This document shows, in pieces, positions 53,462 through 64,000 of a stretch of DNA of 64,000 nucleotides (within the stretch, counting starts at the first letter, position 1; every line of letters starts with the position of its first letter). The notes under the pieces were generated by a model that had not been told where the DNA came from, made no database searches, and saw only the letters and a list, made by a program, of their open reading frames with translations. The stretch is from Lateolabrax maculatus (Eukaryota; Chordata; Actinopteri; Acropomatiformes; Lateolabracidae). The position numbers were made by a program, and so were the translations under genes. The stretch is taken from contig CM062210.1 in the NCBI GenBank assembly GCA_031216445.1, positions 3,652,501 through 3,716,500 of the forward strand. Direction: 5' to 3'.

Positions 53462-56080
53462 GTGAGTGCATTTAAATATAATATAATATAAACTTTCGTT
53501 TTTGTATAATAAAATAAACACCATGCAATTACAACAGGGCAGGGGGTATTCATCATGTCTGCTCTTTGTAATTGGTTTTCATTATTTGTCATTAAGCGCT
53601 GTCGTAAGCAAAGACCTGTTTATTTAGCATGATTGCATCTACAGCTACTCTACTACTCCTGCCAAATAAACCAGGATTAGTGTTATTTTGTTCGTAGGGC
53701 ATCTTTCTATATTTAGATCAGGTTTGAGCATGATGGTGCTGCACCAGGGATTGAGTCAGTGTATTTAAACACTGTAGTTTTTCTGGTATTTTGTATAAGC
53801 TGCTAAACCAGATTAATTTGATTGTACCGTTCACCAGGTCATGTAAAAAGCCAAGCTGGAAGAAAATACTCATAGCTGTAAACACATTGATCTGTGGAAG
53901 CTTCTCTACATATACTAAGCATTAATATTAAACTGTGTGCAAAAAGTACTCTATTCCAAAACAGCGAGCGTATGACAGGAAAGCAAAAATGCTGTTCTGT
54001 ATTGATGCAGTCTCTTAAGGTATTTTGTGGCGACACCGAATGGTCTCCTCTGAATGTAAATACAGGCAGTCAGACGGTCAAGCTCCTTTGGCTGCGAGGA
54101 AAAGATGATATTTCCATAATGCTGTCACAGCACGGAGGTTTGGCCATGTATGGCGGCTCCTCTGCCCTGTCCCAAATCCTCTCTTTGTCTTCCTCTTCCT
54201 TCCATTGATAGAAGGCTTACAGGTAAAAAAAAAAAAAAAAGAAAATATGTGATGGTCAGATGATTCAGTTTACTCATAATATTGCTGCATAGATCCATCC
54301 CACATGTGTCTTTTCAGAAAATCCATTTTTTCCTCCCTAGTTATCAAGTATTTGTAAACCGTCAATCCCCTGAAGGATCCTCTGTGATGGCACCAGATGT
54401 GGTTGCAAATGCATAGCCTGCACCATTCATGACTAACAGCAGTGTATACTGCATACCTGCATGTGGCTTTACTGAATAATCCCAGGAGCTTGTTAACCCA
54501 ATGACAATGCCATACAACAGCTGTTTGTTAACTTCTCTTAACCTCAAACTCCTATCCTTGAAAGGACATGAACCTTAGAAAGAATTTTAAAATGAATACA
54601 TGTCCTTGAAAGTACTCGATTATTCATTGAAATTATTGCACCCAATTTCATCCATATGCCTCAGCTCCCCTCTCTCAATCCTAGGATCAACACAGAGGAA
54701 AAAGCTAAGACCCACAGTAAAATTGAGGAATAACAAAAGAGACGGATGAGACAAATGTGCAATAATATATACACCACAGCAGTACCTGTATCTCATGGTG
54801 TAGCACGACCTCGAGTATAGTATTGATTTTAAATAACATTTAGTGCAACATTTTCCAATATCCTAAGCAAATTTTGGTTTTGTTTCAGTACATTTATTTT
54901 GGTCCTCCACCAAGAAGAAATAAATATGCTCTGTGCCAAGCAGCCTCCCATTTCACCTTGCTAGTAGTCAAGAGTGTCAGATGTTTGGATCTGACACTGT
55001 TGGAGATGGATGAACTTGAACATAAATGTGTACAATAAGCAGTTGCGTGTCAAGTAGCCTCAGAAGTAGTTTCTAAGAGTCTCATACTTTCTTTCTGGCG
55101 CTCTTGGATGTATTCAATCTTAAACTCAAGTTCAATTGGGGCTTATTTGTCCTATAAAGGGCCACATAAATCAAATTTAAAAAAAAAAAAACAACTCATG
55201 TTTTCCTAGAACTGGTCTTCACCGATTCTTTGTTGCAGCAGAGAAATGTGTTAGGAATTTGTTTCAGCACAAGGAGCAATGTGTTAAGAATTTTAATACA
55301 TGTAAACAAAACAGTGAATGCCGGTCAGAGGGTCTGGCACCAGTGCTACACTGTACTTATCAGGACCCGTGGAATTCCCTCATTCATTTACAGTGAATAG
55401 TCCTGAATAAATGTTTGACAAAGGACTCAAATGTATGTTCAAAATTAATGTCACATTGACACTATTCTGAATATAGGATGTTAGGTGTAATTACCCCCAA
55501 ACATTTCAAGTCTTCAGAATAATTTCGACTATTATAGTGTTGTTGAATTCCTCACGGCACCTCCATAATGCCATCAGACGTTGGCACTAGATTTGTAAGG
55601 CGACAGTAAAGTTGTCATGTCTCTGGCACAGGCAGATGTTATTGTTCAAACAGCTAGTCATCTCAGAGAGTGAAGGAACTGTGCGAAACTATTCATTTCC
55701 ACCTATTTTCAGATGTAAGTTATAATCAGTCAACCCGCTGTTTGTTTGTAGATTTCTTCCAGAGTCTGATCTCTTGTGTTGGGAGTATCAAAGCCCTTGA
55801 GCTCTTGTGTTTGTTGATCGTACAGGTTGAGCCAATTACAAAGAGCCGAGAAGCCTTGATGTCCAAACACGTCAAAATAGAATAATGTCATGCCTATAGC
55901 TGCAGGGCTGACTTCAGACCGAGCACATCCGCCGCTGGCCTGTGGGTAGATAAGACTTCCTCGGGTGGGTGAGAGACTACATAAAGGACAGAGGATGTGA
56001 AGAGCTCAGTGTTTTCCATCCGATGTCAAGTGGAGATAACGAATGAGTCTGAGACTTGTCTGATGTTTGTTTGTTGACAG
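53462..56080 (+). other. cdh12: cdh12 intron 4
   Basis: This 2.6-kb phase-1 intron runs from GTGAGT to GTTTGTTGACAG. It includes a poly-A run of about 16 at 54225-54240. No gene or clear element was recognised. Confidence 0.85.
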
Positions 56081-56268
56081 GTTTCTTTCACCTAAGAGTC
56101 CCTGAGTCTTCTGCAGTGGGGTCTGCTGTCGGTAGAATCAAAGCCCATGACTTGGACATCGGGAAAAATGCCGAAGTAGAGTACACCATTGTGCCAGGTG
56201 ATGGAGGCACCATGTTTGACATCACCACCAATGAACACAACCAAGAGGGCATCATCATTCTCAAAAAG
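56081..56268 (+). CDS. cdh12: Cadherin-12 coding exon 5: start of EC3
   Basis: This 188-nt exon completes Ser277 and encodes residues 278-339, ending in phase 0 after ...GIIILKK. It carries the EC3 opening FFHLRVPESSAVGSAVGRIK, the calcium-site motif AHDLDIGKNAEVEY (about residues 298-311), and VPGDGG, which I recall as a feature of CDH12 where most relatives have V/I-D/N-GDG. The acceptor is GTTGACAG and the donor is GTATGG. The expected next exon would encode the rest of EC3 and the V-D-E-P-P-V-F boundary. I found nothing like it before base 64000, so the gene model is cut here by the window and not by a mutation. Confidence 0.94.
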
Positions 56269-59200
56269 GTATGGACAAAATGTTAAACATATACTGTGAA
56301 TTCTCATAGAAAAAGCAGTATTCGGTGAAACAAAGGAGGTTAACAATGGCTCCCATTTTTTTTCAGTATAATGTAAATTTCAACAGCACTGATTCTGTCA
56401 GTACAACAATCAGGCCATACTCACCACTTTGCTGCTCTGAGCTTCTATTTTTACCATGAATACCTGTTTCAACCACCTATTAATTCCAGTTGTTCCACTT
56501 TTCCACTTGTTGTGGTTGATGTTAAGCTGCCATCAATGAAACTCAACCCTTCCTGTGTATTTTCCACATTAAAAGCCTACCATTAAGTTGTGTTAACTTG
56601 GAAGTAGTTGAAATTAAGAATAAAAGCCTGTCTCTGATAGAAGCTTGTTCCAAATAAAGGCCTTTAAGGTAAAGAAAGTTGGCACCACTGTTTGAGAATT
56701 TACAGTATGTTTTTATTCTTTAACTTACATTTACAAAACAGTGATGTATGCCAGTGGAATTGTACATAGTGATGGGAACGTGTTTTGAGTAGGGGATGTT
56801 TTTTCATTGCTTAAACATAAAACACATGACTGCAGAATATATATGCAAATCAGTGCCCTATGGGATCCATACAACATCATAAATATCATCGCATTTTGAC
56901 AGCACCATATCCAGTATGTAAGCCAAACAATCAGACAATATGAATGGCATAGCACAGCCGTGTGTGCACATTGCACATAGTACACTTCTCAAGTGCTACT
57001 ATTGGTTTAATACTGCATTTGAACTTCAGTATTTCTTTCATGCTTGTGAGGCTGTCAAAATCCTGCCACAATAGATCAACACAAAGGAAATACTATAGGA
57101 ATTATCAGGAAAGCTGGCTTTGCTTATGGTAATTAAAATAAAAAGAAAGAAAGGATATAGCAGGTGACAAGGAATAGGAGAGATGGGCTGTAACACAACA
57201 GAAAGAAACAATCTTGCAATCATACACACATACGTATATAGCCTAAGTCACCTGGAGGCGGGGGCGTTGCAGCACCTCCAAACCCATATTTCCTGCCGGT
57301 ATGTATCTTATATTTACACTCAGAAGCTTCCCAGTGCTACTAATCTAATTGTGCGACAGCTGTTTTGGACGCTGCTGAAAGTTACCTATTTACTTAAGTA
57401 ACAGAAACAACCTCTTTAACATCATAGGAAAAAACAATGGAGGAATGAAATTTAAAGGAATGATAGATAATAAAATAAGTGATAATAAGTGTGCAGGTAG
57501 TACATCATTGTGTTACATAATGCTGTACCAGCAGGACTCTTGGCAGGGCTGAACCTGTGATCTTTCAGTTGTGTGATGCTGCTCTCTAACTGTTTCTCTC
57601 TTTGCTGTCCATGCCTTAAAGCACAGTTCAGACCAACGGCATAGCTCTCTCTAAGTGCCTGTGCTATATAAAGCATTCGCTCAGCATGTCAGGGCTCATT
57701 AACTATGCCATATGTTCTTTTTGCTAAATTGATTAATACGTCCTCTGCATAGTGACCCACAGCAAGAGGTCTTGGTCTTTGGTTGCCCTTTCTTTGAACC
57801 ACGGAGCAAAAGTATCTCATTTAATACCAACTTTTACCACATATAGCATTTGTGGGGCTGTGATATCACTCCACAAAATGGCAAGTGGCACAAAAGCGCC
57901 AGTGATATTAGAAAAATGTATTACTCCTAGGATAAACCCATTGAGATCTATCATCTCATTTTCAAGGGGGACCCACAACTGCCAGAGGTGAAAGAAAAAG
58001 GACATTACAGCCACAGACTAAAATTAGAGAGAGAAATAGAGTGATCCAGCCAGTGCAATGAGTACTAATCCACTAAATAGCTGGGCTATAATAAGACTTA
58101 TTATGCAATCAATTATTAATTTTAGCCTATATATAAGAAAATTATAAAGCTCTGTTCTAAGATTCAACTCATTCATGCTTAAAAAGATATTGTGACCTTA
58201 TCTTCTTAAGACTTTAGGAGTGAAATATCAAATGATGGATATTTCCTTTTCATTTCATTTCAAATATACCACAGTGCAGTTTTCTCTAAACAATGCCATT
58301 AATAACGGGACCCATTTTAAACCTGGATAATAGGACATTGAGTAAGAGCCTCACAACTGCTCCGTGGAAAAGCCCGTTCATCAATCTTAACGTCAGCTTT
58401 CATAATGTATTCATGTTGCTTTGTTTTATTAAGTACAAATCTCCCCATTAAAAGTCTCCCCCCATTTGTGTACATTCTCGGCTCTGTTGTGACACCCTCC
58501 TTAGGGTAGGCCTCGTTAAAGACTTAGAGATCCATCATGTCCAAACACACTAAATAGAAATAATATCATTCTTCTACCCACAGGCTCAACTGTATAGAGC
58601 AAAAGCATGTTATTATTTCTCTTTGGACATTGAAAGCGTTCAGCTCAGTCACAGTGGGTGGGTAATATGCATCTATGGCTGCCGCATGAGCAGAGTCTCA
58701 GTATGAGCTCATTAAGGATTCCAGGGCCAACGCTTAAAAGGTACACCTACTTTTAATAAAACAATATGTTTTAATAAAATCATCATTAGACTGACTCCTT
58801 GCCCACATTTGGCCGTATCAATCTGAATGTGAGTGCTCTGTGCAGAGGAACCCGGGCTCACAGATGTTGGTTTGTTTGCATCAAGCATTAAATGTCAGCC
58901 AGGTTAGCAAACAAAACTGTGCAGTTTTCAACAGTTTACAAACTGTTACCTCTCGCTGCCATTTGGAGCCACGACTGCTCATGCCAGCATGCTATTAAAA
59001 TACATCACGTCAGTATCACTTGAACAGCTGGTAAATATTTGGCTCAGTGTCTCTGAATGTGCCATGTAACAGTTGAGAAGCATATTACATGAATGTGTTA
59101 TTGTTAGAAGGTCTCTCCCACACACATAAACAACACAGGTGCACACATGTGCGCTTTTCATGTGTACTCAGGCACACATGCACAAATATAAGCTTTCAAC

Positions 59201-60988
59201 TTGTTATTTTCTTACTCATACACTCTGACTTGCTCACACAAGCCCCTGCACATTGATTCCTCCATACTCTGTACTGCAGTTCCCTTTGGCAGGATGAAGT
59301 AGATCCCTGTGGTGAGTTTAAATGCCATTTGTTGTCAGTGCTATTGAGGTTCGATAGAAAAAAAAAAAAACTGCAGAGCAATGCTAAGGTTGCATAATAG
59401 TTGCAAAAGCGAAACAGCCAGAAAATGTCTCTGTGATACAGAAAAGGAGAAAAATGTAGATGTCAGTAAAGTTTTTCTTTTGTAAGCAATGGTCTGATGC
59501 ATAGATGAGATGGATTCCTTTTCTGGAATAAGTTCCCTTCTCATTTTCTCCAAAGGTTGTTTGAGTTTTGGGTACATATTGGCTCCTGAGAGTTGTGTGG
59601 TCGTTTCCAAAGCACATAAACTTTTCTTTTGAAAACACACATACAAATGTAACCAATAAGTCACAACTTTACTAACAACTTATTCTGCTTTACCATCCTG
59701 TCAGAAATAATGTTGGAATGGCAATTGTTATTATTTACCAAAAATTTCATAATCACATTTTAATGAGTTTAATGAAACAGCACTATTGGTGTTATCATAC
59801 AACACATGTCATGTCCTATGACTTTAAGCTGAAATAAAATCAGAATCTTTATGAATGCATTTTATGAATAGTATCAATTTTATATACCACCAAACCTGAA
59901 ACTTTCTCGATGGAAACCGAAAGTTTTCCTCCAAAACATTGCAGCTTTAGAAATTCACTTCTGGAAGATTAAAAAAAGTGGGTTTCTCATTAAATCCTGC
60001 CTCATCCATGCAAATTCACCTCAACAAAATACTTTTAAGGAGTGGTAAAATACTTTTATCCATTTCGGGGATACAGCATATATTTCATCTGATTGCAAAA
60101 GTAATAGAAAAAAAATGTGCAGCCAATTCACATGTCTGTTTTTGTGCCTTTGAGGGTATTTCTGATGTAAGTGTCTAAAATGTTCTTTGGGGGAATGCAA
60201 ATCCGCATTTGTTTTTCTGATGTATCAGACTGAGGTAGTTGTTAACTGGTACATTTTTAGTACATGCCCCAGCACACGAAAACACAAAGGTACGTGATCC
60301 TTTGATCCCCCAAAATATGCAGCTGAGTGAGTAATTGATTCCCCGCTCAGTGTAAGAGCTCCCTCAGTATGCTCCCTCTGCATGCGTATGAACGTAATTC
60401 AAACCTTTGTGTGTAAATCATGTATGTGTGCGCGCATACACTGTATGTACTGAATGTGTGAATTGTGGTACCAGTCATGGCTATAGATCATTGTATAGTG
60501 ACCTTCTCATTGACAGTAATGGAATGACAGAATTAGACGGGAAGCAATTATGATGTAAATGAAGACGGTTATTTGTTTACATCATGTATACCCTCGATGG
60601 ATGGTGAGGATGCATCTATCCTCCTATTGTTTTACTTGCAGTGTTTGATATGCTGCCATATAACAATGAGGCAGTGTGATGTATTCCCCACAGTGGTAGG
60701 CTACTGCACAAAGGCATTGTAGATGGGGGACTTTCTGAGTCCCTTTAGCTGACCGAGCCCCCCCACAGTGTGATTTACCAAAAAACATGTGCGTCCACCC
60801 GTGTGGGACATGAAAGAGAGGAAAGAACGAGTGAGCTGGGCCTTGGAAAGGTGTGTGGAGTAGGTAGCCGGAGATGAAGCCTTTATGAGTTGCCCACTGT
60901 GTTCCCAGAATACTGACCCGCCCACAGACTTGTCTTATTTCAGATTGGTAGAATATCCCCGGAGACAGGTGTGCAAATGTGTGCAGTC

Positions 60989-61040
60989 AATCCCTCCCTC
61001 TCCCCCTCTCCCTCTCTCTGCCTCTTTCTTTCTCGTTCTC
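60989..61040. repeat. C/T-rich low-complexity tract
   Basis: Imperfect CCCTCT/CTCTCT repeats with almost no purines. Confidence 0.75.
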
Positions 61041-61772
61041 CTTTGACTTCCCTCCCTCGCACCAACATTGAAATAACACAGCAGGACAGAGACGAAAGCC
61101 ACATTGTACACAGAGCGCAGTTTGGCAGACCCCAAATTAGAGACTCGGGAAGGTTGGTTATGATAAGAGGATCAGGCTGAGTAATGGGTTCAAAGGATGA
61201 TCATCTGTTTCCCAGTTTGCCGATACAGGGGGAGAGGAAAAAAGAGGCACAGAGGCATGGAGAGGGTTTGCACATCCCATCTGCAAAACATAGGATTATG
61301 GGAGACAATAGATGAATCCACCAATGAATTCCCAAGGAAATGCGCAGACAAATGTGTGCACACAGAGTGACATACTATACATGAAAGAGCACATGGAAGG
61401 ACACAGTCACATTTTAACACTGCTATACATACAATACATCGGGAGCCATAGCACTCCCGCACATTGGGTGCATTTGGCATGATAACCTTGGGTTGTGTTG
61501 GTAAAATCATTTTTATTCATATTAAATGTCGTTTGTCCATTTGCATGTTTATTTACCTCCTCCTGGGAGAAGAAAAGATGGCAGATATGCGTAATTGAAA
61601 TTTGCTGTTCTAAGCCTAGAGGAACGGCATTGTTTAATGACAGCATGTGTGGCATAATATTTGCTGGCTCACATTCAGGGAATCCATTTTAATACAGGAC
61701 TATCTCCTCACTGTACAAACTGAATGCCCCCGGCGGCCACCGTGCATTGAATAAAAGAGCATTTGCTGCAGA

Positions 61773-61814
61773 CCTCTGGCACTGCCTCCAAAGACATTGC
61801 CCCAGTGCCAGAGG
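61773..61814. repeat. Perfect 12-bp inverted repeat with 18-nt loop
   Basis: CCTCTGGCACTG (61773-61784) is exactly complementary to CAGTGCCAGAGG (61803-61814). Pairing does not extend outward. Confidence 0.85.
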
Positions 61815-64000
61815 GGTTCAAAAAGCATTGTAGAGAAGTGCAGGTGCAGGCAAACTGCTGCATGTACACATCACCCACTGGTGTAATCTAGTATTGAAGG
61901 AAAAATATTAAAAAGAAGATAATTCTGATCATAGAAAATTACTATATTTGTTAAAGTTGTAAAAAAAAAAAGGACACTATATTTGTCTGTGACCAATTAA
62001 AATAAGTTCCGGAAACTCTGTTTAGTGCTCACTATAAAGTAAATGAAAGAGGGTCTTTTATATAGGGAATAGCGAAAGATTAAACAAGGGAGTGATTTCT
62101 GAAACAGCCTGAAACTTAAATGTTTCAGCACCATGGACAGCGACAGAAAGGGACTGGTTTGAAGGGTTCAGGAGGAGGGAGACAGATTATTGCAAATTTA
62201 ATAAAAACTATATGTTGGATATCAGACTCTTGTCATAGCACCAGCTTGATGTGGTATGCAATTGATTTATTACTGCAAACGGATTTGTTCAACATTCAAG
62301 TGATTAATGTTATGTGTTGTGTGACATTTAAGAAAAGAGCTTGTCACCAACAGAGTGCAAAACTGATAAACATGTGCATACAAAACAAATGCCATTTAGT
62401 GCCTGGATTGTCTTAGCTCAAACGTGGCCCTATTCAGGCTTCCCTTAAGTCAGAGCCATTGGCAGTATTGAGACAAGAAGCCCTTTTCATCCTTCCTGCC
62501 ATCAATTAAAGACTTAATTTCACTAAAGCCAGACAGTGACTGCAGTCTAATTTCTCTATCAGAAATGTCATTACTGGGCTGTTTGAACAGTAAATCATTT
62601 CAGAGAATGGTGGCTGTTAATGTCTTTCAGTCTTGATGAGATACTACCAGGCAGTAAAAAAAGTAATGGTCAAATGACAAAAGTAATGAACAAACTGCTA
62701 ACTTGACTGAAGGCCAGAAAACAGCGAGGAATGTTGGTTGAATAGTGAAGAACACAATGGTCTGTGGTCACCGCAATGTATTTTGAAATAAGAAAATGTC
62801 CTTACCTTGTGAAAGTGTCATAGTGAAACACATATGTAATCTCTATATTGCCATGGGGTAATTCCAATATATTATAGCTTAAAACAGACGGTATTAGTGT
62901 CTCAGAGCTCATCCAGTGGCAGGATACCGACTGAGCCTTGCTCACAGACAGGAGTTGAAACTAATCTATTGATTATAGTGCTGAATGTTCCAGTGGGAGG
63001 TGAAATGAGTTATTTTAGGCCCTGGTGTGAAAAGAGTCGAATGGAAGAGGACAAAGGAAACAATACCTCTGAACAACAGGAGATCCAGGTGCTCAACACA
63101 GAGGAATAACACCTCACCAAGCACCCAAGCAGGGAGCAATGTGTGTGTGCATGTCTTTGTGTCTGTCTGGTTATGCATGTGCAGTGTGTGTGTGAGTGAA
63201 TGAGTTCAAAGAGAGAAAAAGAGGAGAGAGAGTGACAAAGAGGCAGCTGAGGTGGTGCTTGGAGTCGATGAAGTGCCTTCTCTCCGGTGGCCTGGGGAGG
63301 CGTGGGTGTAATAGATTAAACTAGTGTCTCGGGGCTCATCCCATGGCTAACCCTGTCCTATTAAGAGTGGCAGTGCGAGTCTTTCGCAGTCACTCCACTG
63401 CAGTGCAGTGTGGACAGGGCTGTTGGCAAGACTCTCAGATGGCACTCGTCTGTTGTGAGCACTGGGGGGATGGAGATGCTTTGAGGCAGTCAAGGACACA
63501 AACTGATGTGACTGATGGCAGCACAATAAAGTGAGCATCTCCTCTCCACAGTGTTAGGACCCCCCCGGTATTCAGAGGGACATCAAATGGCTCTCTGGGG
63601 CATGTAAGCTTTTCTCTACTGATGATAAGCTCATTGTGCTCTGTGGTCAGTTGACTGCTTATGGCACAATGGCGGCTGGAGGTCTTTAGCCTTCTTCTGC
63701 ATGGCAGAATCTTGCTGATCTGTCAGTCAATGACTGCAGTGACCTTATAAAGAAGTTTCTCATTCACAACAGAGATATCAGGCCAGACTCAAACCATTGA
63801 GTCATAATTGCTTATCTCGGAATCTCAGTTGAATTTTTACGCTGATGCAGCTTTGCATCTCCGAAATCATGTTAAGCTTATTGGGCATTGTTATAACCAT
63901 TAGAGCTTACTGCAACCCAACAAGTAAATCTTAAGCTTTTTAGTTGATGGGCGCTGTCATGTGGGATCGGGAGGTTATGGCCTCACGAGAATTAAGCATC

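Larger units (their letters stand above)
31885..64000 (+). other. cdh12: cdh12 gene, 5' part (gene span, truncated at window end)
   Basis: Five coding exons on the + strand join in frame into 339 residues of a type II classical cadherin. The N-terminus begins MLTRNC like mammalian CDH12 as I recall it, and differs from the CDH6, 7, 8, 10, 11, 18 and 20 N-termini I can recall. Other CDH12-like stretches are QRVKRGWVWNQFF, MDREVKEQYQVLIQAKD and EYTIVPGDGG. Exon lengths after the first are 295, 120, 168 and 188 nt with phases 0/1/1/1/0, which is the type II cadherin pattern. The family protein is about 790 residues, so more than half of the coding sequence lies beyond the window. Fish may carry two cdh12 copies; which one this is cannot be told here. 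Untranslated first exons probably lie upstream of 31885, because that exon starts at a splice acceptor. Confidence 0.9.
56269..64000 (+). other. cdh12: cdh12 intron 5 (partial, runs off window)
   Basis: At least 7.7 kb follow a GTATGG donor with no recognisable cadherin exon in any frame. I looked in particular for the VDEPPVF motif that the next exon should contain. The stretch holds C/T-rich low-complexity sequence near 61.0 kb, a 12-bp hairpin at 61773-61814, and AT-rich segments with TAAT-type motifs near 58.1 kb. Confidence 0.75.

Noticed and set aside
1..64000. tRNA, rRNA, CRISPR array, operon-like or prokaryotic mobile systems
   Set aside because: None was seen. The window shows intron-containing vertebrate DNA, and the tandem repeats are simple microsatellites without spacers.

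Overview
The window is vertebrate genomic DNA, most likely from a teleost fish. It is AT-rich and gene-poor, with spliceosomal GT-AG introns, many dinucleotide microsatellites, and repeat fragments of kinds I recall from bony fish. I see no mammalian Alu or L1 sequence. The species cannot be named from this sequence. There is one protein-coding gene: the 5' half of a classical type II cadherin on the + strand, recognised as cadherin-12 (cdh12; BR-cadherin / N-cadherin-2). The identification rests on recalled vertebrate sequences, not on a search.

Layout: bases 1-31884 hold no recognisable coding exon. They are intergenic, or an intron upstream of a 5' UTR exon, and contain microsatellites, a possible degenerate DNA transposon (about 5.3-6.1 kb), a repeat remnant at 25.8 kb and an unusual 13-bp perfect hairpin at 8.17 kb. 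A 5' UTR segment plus the first coding exon lies at 31885-32319, encoding the signal peptide, propeptide, RVKR furin site and start of EC1. A 15.6-kb intron follows. It contains a CpG-rich, promoter-like island near 45.0-45.47 kb. Coding exons 2-5 lie at 47886-48180, 51225-51344, 53294-53461 and 56081-56268. Together the five exons encode residues 1-339: precursor, EC1, EC2 and the first part of EC3. No further exon was recognised between 56269 and the end, so the rest of EC3, EC4, EC5, the membrane segment and the catenin-binding tail should lie downstream of base 64000.

All exon junctions keep frame (phases 0, 1, 1, 1, 0) and have good splice sites. There is no stop or frameshift, so this looks like an intact gene cut by the window edge. 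The product should be a calcium-dependent homophilic adhesion protein of the neuronal plasma membrane. The most notable non-textbook signals are the CpG island inside intron 1, a canonical G-quadruplex motif within the coding sequence of exon 4, and the 8.17-kb hairpin. I found no multi-gene accessory system, CRISPR array, tRNA or rRNA.
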